Shown: positions 1 to 10,840, counted from the stretch's first letter. The stretch: DNA of 64,000 nt from Torymus aiolomorphi (GCA_036365515.1 CM070874.1:99058442-99122441), one strand, 5' to 3'. A program made the numbers and translations. Notes: a model not told the origin generated them from the sequence alone.

Positions 1-365
1 GGTAGGTGGCTTTAGGGGCTTGAGGTTTAGCATTTACGTTTTAGATTTTTAACTCTTAGTGCGTGGGGTAGGTGGGTTTAGCATTTACGTTTTAGATTTT
101 TAACTCTGTGCGTGGGGTAGGTAGGTTTAGGGGCTTGGGCTTTAGCATTTATGTTTTAGATTTGTAAGTCTTTGTGCGCGGGGTAGGTGGGTTTAGCATT
201 AACTTTTAGATTTTTAACTCTGTGCGTGGGGTAGGTGAGTTAAGGGGCTTGGGTTTAGTATTTACGTTTTAGATTTTTAACTCTGTGCGTGGGGTAGGTG
301 GCTTTAGGGGCTTGAGGTTTAGCATTTACGTTTTAGATTTTTAACTCTTAGTGCGTGGGGTAGTA
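1..365. repeat. Degenerate minisatellite, ~50-68 bp units
   Basis: About seven imperfect head-to-tail units, each opening with GGTAGGTGG and containing TTTAGCATTTACGTTTTAGA and TTTTTAACTCTGTGCG. Units restart near 1, 67, 116, 182, 229, 289 and 357. Length differences come from presence or absence of the GGGGCTTGGG block. The array is cut by the window edge. No coding signal is seen. Confidence 0.8.
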
Positions 366-587
366 GGCGGGCGATATGAGGTCCACGCATATAAGGGAGT
401 TCTGTAGACGCGCACATGAATAAATAAGCAATACGATTATTTAAATAATTTTTAAACCAAAGTAGGCGGGGGATGTGAGGTCCACGCATATAAGGGAGTC
501 ATGTAGACATGAATAAATAAGCAATACGATAATTTCAATAATTTTTAAACTCAAGTAGCCAGGGGATATGAGATTCACGCATATAAG
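361..587. repeat. ~93-bp satellite, left part
   Basis: Tandem units marked by GGTCCACGCATATAAGGGAG and AAGCAATACGATTATTTAAA recur every 93-97 bp (381, 478, 571). The array stops abruptly at 587 at the end of a TIR element and resumes after 3094, so it is an interrupted array. Confidence 0.8.
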
Positions 588-1027
588 CCCTACGGAAAAA
601 TCTCAGGTGAGATCTCTGCTGATGACTTCTCAGGTGAGAATGTGAGATCTCATGTTATTTCTTGTGTCAATTTCTCACCTGAGATTCTGCACTGATAGGA
701 AGAAATATTTGAGGCAAATGCACCGGCTTAACTGTTAATGAATATGTATTTGAATTCAGTCAAATGCAGGTGTATTAACAGTTAAGGAATGGAGCATTTG
801 GTAAAAGTAACGCTTGTGACAAAAGGCGATCGCGCATTAACTGTTAACGAATATTTTGTAACTGTTAAGAATTATTCATTTAGGTCAAATACTTGAAAAA
901 TTCGACTTTCAAATGAATCGCGCATTTGTCTCAAAGATTTCTTTCTATCAGTGTGCTCCAGATACAGCAGAAACCCTACGTTAATAGAAAATCAGTTTCT
1001 TCAGTATTGAAAATCCGATTTTTGGAT

Positions 1028-1296
1028 GTTTTACCCCCTAGATGAAATAAAAAATGCATGTTTAGAAGGATTTTACACGATTTTTCAATTTTTACAAATT
1101 TGGTACATGAGATCTCACCTGAGATCTCACCTGGAATCTGAGATGAAATCTGAATCTGAGAATTCAGGTGAGATCAGGTGAGATCTTAGGTTACATCTGA
1201 GGTGAGATCTCATGTACAAAATTTGTAAAAATTGATAATTTGTGTAAAATCCTTCTAAACATGCATTTTGGAGTTTTTCTAGGGGGTAAAACATCC
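1028..1296. repeat. Internal palindrome of the TIR element
   Basis: GATGTTTTACCCCCTAGA at 1025-1042 pairs with a copy near 1279-1296. The arms continue through AAGGATTTTACAC and ACAAATTTGGTACATGAGAT to a centre packed with GGTGAGATC motifs. Arms are about 110 bp. Confidence 0.7.
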
Positions 1297-1302
1297 TAAC
1301 AG

Positions 1303-3008
1303 ATGAGACTGAAGTTAGCAGCCGCTTCCAGCAGCCAGTTCGAATTTTCCCATTTTTGAAACATACAATGGTTTATTGATGGTTTTTTTACTATAAAACA
1401 ATAAAGTATGATTAAATAAAGCCAAAATATACAAAATTAATTACTCAATTGTTTAAACAATCAAAATATATGAAAAAAGGTCTAGTGCCTCAAAACTCAT
1501 ATACACTCACGAAACCGCAGCACAGACTCGTTAACAAATGAATATACACACTCCCAAAATCTGTAGAAAATTGCTAAAACAGTATCGTGACATGAACATG
1601 CTTAATTGTTTATTTATAAGTCTGTAATTGCAAAATTCGAGACCACTGCCGGCCGATTACGCTCGCCTTTCGGCTGTCAAAAAAAACTAAGCCTGTTCAT
1701 TGTCTGCAAATGGATACACAGACCCCAAAGGAGCCCACAAATTTGTTAAGAAAGTTATAAAAATGAACACCTTCCATTATTTATTTCTAAGCGATTTATT
1801 TCAAAATTCGAACCGGCTGCTAGCATATCGGCTCCGTTTTTAGACTGCCAAAATAAAACTACGGCTGTTAATTTTCTATCAATGGATATATACAGACTCT
1901 AATGAGCCCAAAATGTTGCGCAGAAAGTTATAAAAAATGAACACCTTTCATTATTTATTTATAAGCGTTTTATTGCAAAATTCGAGCCGGCTGCTAGCGT
2001 ATCGGCTCCGTTTTTCGACTGCAAAAATGAAACTAGCCCTGTTAATTCTCTATAAATTGGTATATATACTCTTAATATCCCCAAAATGTTGGTTAGGAAG
2101 TTGGTTACCCGGTTGAAAGGATCTGATAAAACCAGATAAAAAGGGTGCAAATACCTAATAACCTATGCGATTTTTGCACCCCAATATGCAAATTCTTATG
2201 AGTTTTTATAAGACCTTCTCAACCGGGTAGGAATCTGGGTTTATCAGAAGTCTGTATATCCATTTATAGAAAATGAACAGGCCCAGTTTCATTTTAGCAG
2301 TCGAAAAACGGAGCCGATCCGCTAGCAGCCGGTTCGAATTTTGCAATAAAATGATTATAAATAAATAATAGAAGGTTTTACTTTTTTATAACTTTTTGAG
2401 CAACATTCTGGGCTCATTAGGAGTCTGCATATCCAGTTATAGAGAATGAACAGGCCTAGTTTTTTTTAGTAGTCGAAAAACGCCGGAAACGGAGCCGATA
2501 CGCTAGCAGCCGGCTCGAATTTTGCAATAACACGCTTATAAATAAATAATGGAAGGTGTTCATTTTTTATAACTTTCTGAGCAATATTCTGGGCTCATTA
2601 GGAGTCTGTATATCCATTTGTAGACAATTAACAGGCTTAGTTTTTTTTTCAGTTACGGACTTATAAATAAACAATTAAGCATGTTCATGTCACGATACTT
2701 CTTTAGCAATTTTCTAAAGATTTTGGGAGTATGTATATTCATTTATTAACGAGTCTGTGTTGCGGTTTTGTGAGTGTATATGAGTTTTGAGGCACTAGAC
2801 CTTTTTTTCATATATTTTGATTGTTTAAACAATTGAGTAATTAATTTTGTATATTTTGGCTTTATTTAATCATACTTTATTGTTCTATAGTGAAAAATCT
2901 ATCAATAAAGCATTGTATGTTTCAATAATGAGAGATAGTTCTTTTTGATTGAGAACCACTGCAAAATTCGAACTGGCTGCTGGAAGCGGCTGCTAACTTC
3001 AGTCTCAT
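1303..3008. mobile_element. Foldback element nested in the TIR element
   Basis: Ends are ATGAGACTGAAGTTAGCAGC and its complement. The left arm (to about 2110) and right arm (from about 2230) each carry roughly three ~175-bp units in opposite orientation, marked by CGAAAAACGGAGCCGATACG and CTAGCAGCCGGCTCGAATTT. Central sequence contains a small hairpin around TTACCCGGTTGA and TCAACCGGGTAG. No protein-coding signal. The same unit family forms a one-directional array at 12985-14636. Confidence 0.75.
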
Positions 3009-3094
3009 TCTCATGTGAGAAATTGACACAAGAAATAATATGACATCTTACCTGAGAAGTCACCTAAGATCTCACCTGAGATTTTTCAGTAGGG

Positions 3095-3950
3095 AGGTAA
3101 TTGCGTGGACATGCAACAGTAAGCAATACGATTATTGAAATAATTTTTAAACCAAAGTAGCGGAGATATGAGGTCCACGCATATGAGGGAATTGCGTAGA
3201 CGTGGAAAAATAAGCACAACAATTATTTAAATAATTTGGAAACCGAAGCAAGCGGTTGGCGCGATGTCCACGTATATATAAGGGGTCACGTAGAGATGCA
3301 ACAGTGAGCAAAACCATTATTTCAAAAATTTTTAATCTCGAATAACAGGGGGGTATGAGGTTCACGTATATGAGGCAATAACGTAGACATGCAACAGTAA
3401 GCAAGAGAATTATTTAAATAAATTTTAAAACCACTCATCCAAGGGTTGTGAGGTTCACGCATATGAGAGATTTACGTACATATGCAACAGTAATAATGAA
3501 AATTATTTAAGTAATTTTAAAACTAAAGTATCCGGAGGATATGCGGTCCACGCATATAAGAGTATTGCGTAGACATGCAACAGTAAGCAAGACGATTATT
3601 TAAATAATTTTGAAACTTAAGTGAGCGGGGGAAGTAAGGTCCACGCATATATAAGGGACCCCCTACTTGTTCAAAATTATTTAAATAATCGTCTTTCTTA
3701 CTGTTACACGTCTACATACTTCCCTTATATGCGTGGACCTCATAGCACCCGTCTACTGTTGTTTACAAATTATTTAAATAATTGTTTTGCCTACTGTTGC
3801 ACGTCTACATTCTTCCCTTATATGCGTGGGTCTCCCATCCTCTGGCTACTTAAGTTGAAAAATTGTTTAAACAATCGTCTTGTACGTCTACGTGACTTCT
3901 TTATATGCGTGGGTCTCATATATCCCGGTTACTTGGAGGTCGCAAAAATC
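3095..3950. repeat. ~93-bp satellite, right part with internal inversion
   Basis: Forward units recur at 3171, 3264, 3358, 3451, 3544 and 3637 (period 93-94). Near 3660 the orientation flips, and later units read as reverse complements (TATGCGTGGACCTCAT near 3727, then about every 90 bp). The flip makes a head-to-head palindrome of satellite units. Apparent ORFs here are only repeat translation. Confidence 0.8.
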
Positions 3951-4139
3951 GTGCATGTGTTACAAAATATAAGTATATTGTGTATCTAGGGCGCAAAGTG
4001 GGCCTTTTAGACCTAGTGTGGATTTTGCAGTACGAGTCGCAGGTGAGCTAGCACGAGCCGAAGGCGAGTGCGTTTGCGAATTTAATAGAAAATATTTAAT
4101 AGAAGAATTATTATATAGAATATATCTAGAATGAAATAT
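3951..4139. other. Short GC-richer hairpin-type fragment and AT-rich spacer
   Basis: Contains AAGTATATTGTGTATCTAGG and CGAGCCGAAGGCGAGTG, which resemble pieces of the short hairpin elements at 6698, 7412 and 42678. Probably a decayed member. No gene is seen. Confidence 0.35.
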
Positions 4140-5326
4140 TGGTTCCAAAAATGTGGCAAGTATCTTAATAGGAAGCTTACGTCAAATATTTCAATAAATT
4201 TTGTGCGACAAAGAAATTCAGTTTCAGAAATACCATAATTTTAAATATCAAATATTTCAAACAGTAACCACATAATCTTGGTCAAATTTGACGCAGACAT
4301 TGATTATATCCCAAATAAAATAGTCCATAAATTTCAAGCTGATACATGCAGTCGTCATTTAGAAATTACGATTATCAAAAAAACCAAAAAAGTTTTAACC
4401 TTAAATATCTCTAAAAATCATGAGACAATTCTTTTACCTAAAGGACTTATACGATAAATACATAAACTCTACATTTCCGCAAACTTTCGATATGGATTAC
4501 ACCAAATTTTTCTGTAGTTATCATGCGACAAAGAAAATGACTTTGTAAAGTACTAAAATTTTAAATATCAAATATCTCAAAAAGTATTGAAACGATTGTT
4601 ACGAGTGAGAGCTCGCAACTAAATAAATAAATGGAGGACAACTCGATAAAAAAACGGCACGGCGTGACTCGACGGGGTCTTGAACCCCGGACCTTTCGTT
4701 TTCGCGACGAGTGCTCTGACCACTGAGCTACCGAAGGCGGTGCACATTTAATTAGTTGTAAGTTAAGACATACCTAAGGTTCATGCAGCAGTTCATCGAA
4801 TTCCGTTCATCCGTTCAAGAGTTATGATGGGGACAAAATTTGGTTTCATAAATACATAGACTGAGAACAAAATTTATGAAAAATAATAAATTGTTTTGTA
4901 AAAATTACCATACTTTCGGGTAAAGCCACCAAAGACTGTAAAAATGCAAAAACTTAGCGTACTTTAGGGTAAATGTTGCTAGGAATATAGTAAAATTTGC
5001 TATACATTATAGTAATTTTTAGAAAGGTCATTTTTAGAAAAGAATTTATAATTTTTCATAAATTTTTTTTTCAGTGTACATACATACGTACATACGTACG
5101 TACATACATACATACATTTTTTAAAATCTATTATTCTGACTCAGAAATCTCAAAAATCGATAAAGTAGAAGCCAAGATCCAGGCGTATACACACACATAC
5201 ACACACACACACGCACACACATTTTTCAAAAACCACGTATTTTGATTCCTAACAATACAATTATAACATGTTTTTACAACATCTCAAAAAATTACTATCA
5301 CAAAGCTTTCTCGAGGAGGAAGCAAA
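4140..5326 (+). repeat. Hairpin-ended repeat, copy A
   Basis: Contains the family module AACCTTAAATATCTCTAAAA, a stretch TAAAGTAGAAGCCAAGATCC, an embedded (AC)n tract (5188-5220), then ATTACTATCACAAAG and a terminal inverted repeat GCTTTCTCGAGGAGGAAGC at 5305-5323. The same order of modules ends at 23519 and at 62018, and appears reversed at 55576. The left boundary is uncertain. Confidence 0.65.
4661..4738 (-). tRNA. tRNA-like sequence (pseudogene or SINE head)
   Basis: Read on the minus strand it has a D-arm and A box TAGCTCAGTGGTC, and a perfect T-arm CGGGGTTCAAGACCCCG carrying a B box. The acceptor stem (GCCTTCG against TCGAGTC) has mismatches, and the anticodon loop lacks the expected U33, so a working tRNA is unlikely. 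It lies inside hairpin-repeat copy A. It is either a dead tRNA or the Pol III promoter head of a SINE. Confidence 0.5.
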
Positions 5327-5473
5327 AGTGTCCACAATTGAGATTTTGAGAATAATCGATGATTCCCTTGGGTGATCACTCCTCTGGTTTTGCTTTGCTC
5401 GGTCGGGCAGTAAACCCACGCACGGGATATGCGGGAATCAAGAGCGATTTTTCTCCCTTACTACATAATGTAC
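5327..5473. repeat. Truncated short hairpin element
   Basis: CTTTGCTCGGTCGGGCAGTA, GGGAATCAAGAGCGA and ACATAATGTACTAC match the interior and right end of the hairpin group seen whole at 7412 and 40605. The left end is missing. Confidence 0.45.
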
Positions 5474-6201
5474 TACTCTCTAAAGTAGAATTACTAGAAA
5501 AATCACGAAGAATTAGTGCATATCGTCGGCTGAGAGGAACCAGGTACCAACTCGGGCGAGTACCTGAAAAGGTACCAACTCAGATGAGATCGTAAGAAGG
5601 TACCAACTCGCGCGGTCGACTTTTGAATTTTTTTAGCAAGCTATTATAAGAGGACAACAAATATTCCATAAAAAAGCGATAAAAGTTGAAGAAAAAGGTT
5701 TAATTTGAGATGAGAATCGTTGAAATCGGTCGATTCTGTGCAAAGTTACATGCATTTGCAAGTTCAAAACATGACCAAAAATAAGCGATTTATATCCAAA
5801 TTCACATAATTCTTAACATTCTTGTAATTTTTCGTACTTTAGAAATGCACGTAACTTTGCACATAATCGACCAATTTCAAAGATTCTTATCTCAAATTAA
5901 GCTTCTTTCCTTCTGCTTTAATCGTTTTTTTGTGGAATATTTTTTTGCCTCTTCAATAGCTTGCTAAAAATTAAAAAGCCGACCGCGCGAGTTGGTACCT
6001 TCTTACGATCTCATCTGAGTTGGTACCTTTTTAGGCGCTCGCCCGACTTGATACCTTTTTACGCGCTCGCCCGAGTTGATACCTTGTTCCTCTCAGCCGA
6101 CGATATACACTATTTCATTAGGGAATATTTATACTAATTCGGCAGTGGAACATTTTCACTAATAATTAATGGTTTCTTCACTAATTCAACTTTAGAGAGT
6201 A
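5474..6201. mobile_element. Element with TACTCTCTAAAG ends containing a foldback
   Basis: TACTCTCTAAAGTAGAATTA at the left is matched by the complement ending ACTTTAGAGAGTA at 6201. Between them lies the palindrome 5519-6107. Another element at 53243-53401 has the same end type. Confidence 0.5.
5519..6107. repeat. Foldback element, copy 1
   Basis: Arms of about 250 bp: ATATCGTCGGCTGAGAGGAA at the left, its complement ending at 6107. Each arm carries several GGTACCAACTC motifs, then the shared core (AAAAAAGCGATAAAAGTTGA, GAGATGAGAATCGTTGAAAT, TCGGTCGATTCTGTGCAAAG). The core recurs in the foldback at 46508-47303. Confidence 0.75.
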
Positions 6202-6697
6202 TATAAAATTGTACGAGATTTGACAAGATATAATAATACTTTATTCCCATCACCACTGTGGCCACTTCATAGATTTGAAAAGTTATTTTATATTTATGTG
6301 TTATAATTTTACTAGTTTTAACCCAATTCACCGTAAACGTAACAAATTAGACTATGTTACTTTATTTCCGCATTGTACGGGAATAAAGTAAAGAGGGAAT
6401 CAGACGCCACTTTGGCCCCGCTTTTCAGGCTATAAAATGGTCGTTATAACAGAGATGTGAATAAATAAATTTATGAATCAAAATTAGTAAGTATTGTTTA
6501 TTGGAAGAAGTGTATCAATTCATTATGAAAAGGTTTATTTTCTATTTGATGTTAACGGGGACATGAAATAATTAAGAAATTATGATAAAGTGCTACATGA
6601 ATTTTTATAAGTAAATGTATATTCCCAATTATTTTATGGGAACCCCTATTTTAAATCGTAAACGGATGATAACAGACCGTTATTCGTTCAAATCAGA
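6202..6697. other. AT-rich spacer with a fragment of a dispersed repeat
   Basis: Around 6360-6440, CGGGAATAAAGTAAAGAGGG and GGCCCCGCTTTTCAGGC match, in reverse, the sequence around 40185-40240. Otherwise no gene or recognisable element is seen. Confidence 0.4.
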
Positions 6698-6937
6698 TAA
6701 TAGTATATTACGCAACTAGGGAGGTAAAGATTTGGCCAGTCCAGAGCACGTGTAAATTGCGACCCGAGCCGAAGGCGTGGTTGGCAAACATGTGCTCTGG
6801 GGTGGCCCTCTTTATCCCCGTGTTGCGCATATGATTTTTCACCACACCCCAGCCGAAAATACCACATTCGTATTTTAGAGCCGGAAGCGAAAGTGGTACT
6901 TTCGGCCAGGGTATGGTGAAAAAAATTAAACTTTCCA
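6698..6937. repeat. Short hairpin element, tandem copy 1
   Basis: Starts AATAGTATATTACGCAACTA. An inner hairpin pairs CCAGAGCACGTG with a CATGTGCTCTGG copy around a GAGCCGAAGGCG loop. Then CACCCCAGCCGAAAATACCA pairs with TGGTACTTTCGGCCAGGGT. It is strongly similar to 7046-7246. The reading frames here are repeat translation. Confidence 0.6.
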
Positions 6938-7045
6938 TAATGAATTGAAATATATAAATTTATTATGGAAAGTTTTATTTTGTATATACTTTTTTTCCAA
7001 TAAGCAATACTCCATTTCCTTAGAATTATATAAGGATAATATTTA

Positions 7046-7246
7046 TTAGTATATTGCGCAAATAGGGGGGTAAAGAGTTGGCCAGTCCAGAGCACGTGTA
7101 AATTGCCACCCGAGCCAAAGGCGAGGGTGGAACGTGGAAAACATGTGCTCTGGGGTGGCCCTCTTTATCCCGGTGTTGCGTATACCACATTCGCGTTTTT
7201 AAGCCGGGAGCGAAAGTAGTACTTTCGGCCAGGGTATGGTGAAAAA
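7046..7246. repeat. Short hairpin element, tandem copy 2
   Basis: Close relative of the preceding element: TTAGTATATTGCGCAAATAG, the CCAGAGCACGTGTAAATTGC hairpin with its partner CATGTGCTCTGGGGTGGCCC, and the end GTACTTTCGGCCAGGGTATG. It lies about 350 bp from copy 1 in the same orientation. Confidence 0.6.
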
Positions 7247-7411
7247 TCATAATTAAAAACATCTGATATCCAAATCGAATAAGGAAGGAAAAAGCTACTG
7301 GTTCGTTCTCCAATTAGAAACTCGAAACCTTATAAAACGCGGCGCGCAGTAATTTTTAATTGTAAATAATATTTTAAGTATGATAAAAGTTTGTAAAAGC
7401 AGTAAAGTAGA

Positions 7412-7524
7412 ATAGTACATTACGACACTAGTGCGGGAAAGTAGATTTTCCCTCGCTTCGCTCGGGTGTAAACGTCACACGAGACGAAAATCTACTTTCC
7501 CGCACTAGTGTCGTAATGTACTAT
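7412..7524. repeat. Near-perfect 113-bp hairpin element
   Basis: ATAGTACATTACGACACTAG at the left is the exact complement of the right end. The stem continues through TGCGGGAAAGTAGATTTTC to a loop containing CCTCGCTTCGCTCGGG. It is the cleanest member of the short hairpin group in this window. Confidence 0.8.
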
Positions 7525-7738
7525 AACCATGTGGTGAGTTTTGATAGTTTATGCCCTGAAGAGGGGATTAATTAAAACTCCCGAAACGTCGGAAAAACGG
7601 AAAAATATGTTCGGTGATTGATGTCCACCTTACCGTTTCAACAACAAAGTATTTAATCAATTAATCTATAAATTTTCATTTTTGTTTTAATTATAGAATA
7701 CATACATATGATACATACGTGGATTCCAAGCGTCACTT

Positions 7739-7950
7739 TAAGTTGAAGTATAATATTACATTTAAAAATTAATTTTTCTAAAATCTAATTCTATAAATTG
7801 TAAAGTAATTATGGTACGGTTGTCTTACTAAAAGAGTTTACTACCTGTGGGCCACACTCTTTCAGTAAGACAACAATAGCATAATTAGTTTATAATTTAC
7901 AGACTATCTTTTAGAAAATGAATTATTTAAATTTAATATTATATTCCAAC
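7739..7950. repeat. Palindromic MITE-like repeat
   Basis: TTAAGTTGAAGTATAATATT pairs with AATATTATATTCCAACT at the right. The inner arms GGTTGTCTTACTAAAAGAGT and ACTCTTTCAGTAAGACAAC flank a centre CCTGTGGGCC. Arms about 95 bp. No coding. Confidence 0.65.
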
Positions 7951-8345
7951 TGCAAATAACTAATTAATTATTTCGATTTAATACTTTTCTTCAAAATAAT
8001 TGCCAGTTGGAAAAAAAATTTTACTTAGCGAAAATGATCGGCAAAGATTACGGGAAACTTTGGTATACGCATTTTCGCGGAACTATGTCGGCGGGTGCTT
8101 CATCGGAAAATTCGCTCGACCGTCGACGGCTGTGTTTCCGAAAATTTATTGAAAGAAAAGAACATTGCTGAAAAACAAAAGAAATATAGTTAGTATTTTT
8201 TGGTTGCTCGGTGCAATAACGTCTAAGTCAGTTCAGATATAGTCCAATATTCGGATAAATAATATTCTAAATTCTATTTCTATTTTTTAATATTCTAAAG
8301 TAAAATAAGGAATTGTTAATTAAATGTTAAATAAAGAAATACAAA
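7951..8345 (+). other. 5' flank of the hAT transposase
   Basis: A GC-richer block at 8030-8150 (CGGCGGGTGCTTCATCGG) is followed by AT-rich sequence up to the first ATG. This is the position of promoter and 5' UTR. No TATA element or hAT terminal repeat could be fixed with confidence. Confidence 0.3.
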
Positions 8346-10840
8346 ATGTATTTGTATAAAAGTGAATGGGAGAACAGACCGGATATTCGAAACAGAATCA
8401 GCCCTGATCCACAGAACACGTCAAAAGCTATTTGCAATGTTTGCAATAAGAAGTTCTGTGCACAATTGAGCATTTTACAAAAACATTTGAGATTTCATGA
8501 TAGGGATGAAGCGAATGAGGTAAATGAAAATGTTGTTCCCGAACCACAGATTGAAGGCGAACATCAAAACTCTCCGTATAAGTACCAACTTCAGTGGGAG
8601 AATAATCCACACTACAGTGACTGGGTCAGAAGAGTAGAAGGTGATTCGAGTAGGGCATGGTGCGCGTTGTGCAGAAAATCGCTTGTGGCCTCATCATCCT
8701 CTTTGTGGATTCATGTGAAGAGTTATCTACATTATAGGAATACAATGATTGATGCTGGTAATCCCACTGGGGAATATTTACATAAAAACCCTAACTTTGA
8801 TGCACAAGTGGCTGAGCGTGAGCTCCAAATAACTGCTTATATAGTTGAACGCAATTATTCATTTACATCTGTCGAACATCTGGTTCCCTTTATACAACAC
8901 ATAAACCAAAACTGTGACACCATTAATAATATAAAAATGAGTAGACAAAAGGCGCAAAAAATAGCCACACAAATCATTGCACCAGTACAAAAACAAACAT
9001 TAATAGACACATTACGTGTTAATAAATTTTCTATTTTAATCGATGAAATGACTGACATAACAGTTGACAAATGCCTTTGTATAGTTGTTCTATTCTGGGA
9101 TGAGAATAAGAAAGATATTGTCAACTATCTTTGGGATATGGTAAATGTGTATAAGAGTGGAGAGATGAGAATTATTGTCAATGCCGAACATTTATTTCAA
9201 CTAATTAAAAGCTCATTTGAAAAAGCAAATATCCCATTGTCAAATATCTTGGCATTTTCTTCTGATACTGCCAACATCATGATGGGAAGAAATAATTCAG
9301 TTGCCACTCGCTTGAAGGAAAATATTCCAGGTATTTATAATTCTTAAGCAAAGCAGCTTGATTGTGTCATAAGTAAAAAGATATTAAAAGTTTTTAATTT
9401 AATTCCAGGAATATTAATAGTCAAGTGTCCATGCCATATGGAGGCTCTATGTGCCAATGATGCAATGAAGGTGTTACCGTCCACTTGTGAAAAACTAATT
9501 CATTGTACATATAATTATATCACAGCGAGTGCTGGAAGGTTACATCAATTCAAAACGCTTCAAAAGCTTAGTAACAAGGATGCTAGGGCAAAAACAGTTT
9601 TGAGACCAGTAATGACTCGCTGGACATCTATTTATTACTGCATAGTCCGCAACCTTAGATTATGGCCAGTGTTGACTAAATTTTTTGAGTTACAATCGGC
9701 TGCATCACAAGACCAGCACAGTCAACGAGCAAGAGACCAGGACATGAATCCTCAGGAATTATATAATAATTACAAAGATCCAATGATGTTTATGTACCAA
9801 CTTTTTCTTGAATGGACTTTGAATAAATTTGTCAAATTTAATGAGAAGTTTCAATCTAACAGCACACTGGCATCTAAAAACAAAAACTTACTATAGATTT
9901 ATATAAATTTTTCTTAAATGTCTACATGGATTCAAACTATATTAACTCAACACCTGTAGAGGCTATTAGTCCACATGACCAAAATCATTTTATACCTGAT
10001 GATGAAATTAAGTTACCCGATGGTATTACAGCATTGATGAACACCTACGTCGATGATGGTGAAGAATCTGCCCAAAATGATCTACGAAACGAAATGATGG
10101 AATTTAAAATTAATTGTAAAAACTATTGTAGAGAAGCGGCTGCAAAAATTGAAGAGCGTTTTGATTTAGAGGATACTAGCACACTTTTACTGGGCTTTTT
10201 ACACCCACCAAATGCTGTTAGCAGAGATTTTCACCAGCAAATGCCAGATTTTGGAAATTTCTTTACAAAATTTCCAAATATGATGCCTGCAGGTATAGAT
10301 GTAGATATTATCAATAGAGAATGGACAAATTTATTAAAATTTAAATTCGATAAAAGATTTACATCAATACAAGATCCAATGAGATTTTGGGGAATCATGC
10401 AAAAATTTGAAAATAAAAAACAAGAGCCTTTATTTAGAAACTTATGCAAGGTGGCACATAATGTTTTCAGCGTTCCCAATTCCAACGCTCAGCCTGAACG
10501 AATATGAAGCACTTATAATTACTTGAAAAATAAATGGAGAGCTTCATTCAAATCTGGCACAGTAAAAGCAATGATACAGGCCCAGGAATACATAAAGTCA
10601 GTGGGTGGTGCTACAGGTTTTACTGCAAATGAACAAATGTTTAATTTATTTAATAGTAAAATGTATTTATCTGATCATATTGAAGAAGACAATGCCTCAG
10701 AAGGGGATTTGTTCTTAGAAAGAGAAGAATATAATTTAAATGCAAATTATATCGAAGAATGTCAATTATTTGATAAACTTTTTAAGAATAAAGAACGTGG
10801 AAATAAGATTGATGATTGTAGTGATGAAAGTGATGAATGA
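8346..10840 (+). pseudogene. hAT-family transposase, intron-containing, inactivated
   Basis: Cut-and-paste DNA transposase of the hAT superfamily; it would bind transposon ends in the nucleus. The start at 8346 is set by an in-frame TAA just upstream. Two zinc fingers open it: CNVCNKKFCAQLSILQKHLR (about residue 30) and a BED-like CALCRKSLVASSSSLWIHV (about residue 100). The catalytic region follows (NKFSILIDEMTDITVDKCL, about residue 220), then CPCHMEALCANDAMKVLP and the C-terminal dimerisation block NLCKVAHNVFSVPNSNAQPER. A 78-bp intron interrupts residue 329. Two lesions: a frameshift in an A-rich run near 9875-9890 (frame 9409-9896 into frame 9887-10504), and a TGA at 10505-10507 where the family has an aromatic residue after SNAxxERI. 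Continuation is in frame to 10837. Intact length would be about 800 residues. Confidence 0.88.
9331..9408 (+). other. Intron in the hAT transposase
   Basis: The donor CCAG|GTATTTAT and acceptor TTTAATTCCAG|GAATA join in phase 1 to give KENIPGILIVKCPCHME. This bridges two conserved hAT blocks that are otherwise separated by a stop. Confidence 0.8.

Larger units (their letters stand above)
588..3094. mobile_element. 2.5-kb DNA element with ~90-bp TIRs, inserted in satellite
   Basis: The left end CCCTACGGAAAAATCTCAGG matches the reverse complement of the right end at 3070-3094. Similarity continues inward about 90 bp, including the block CTTGTGTCAATTTCTCA. Satellite sequence flanks both sides. 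The CAGGTGAGATCTC motif is repeated many times inside. No transposase is visible, so it is probably non-autonomous. A clear target-site duplication cannot be read; AG is possible. Confidence 0.7.

Noticed and set aside
590..690. Hammerhead-ribozyme-like CTGATGA box
   Set aside because: The box occurs in the repeated CAGGTGAGATC terminal sequence, but the required GAAA and flanking stems are not present.
1..3950. CRISPR array
   Set aside because: Periodic repeats are present, but without unique spacers between constant short repeats; the sequence is eukaryotic satellite DNA.
6688..7313. Three overlapping minus-strand frames of 76-135 residues
   Set aside because: They repeat the same sequence because they translate two copies of a hairpin element.
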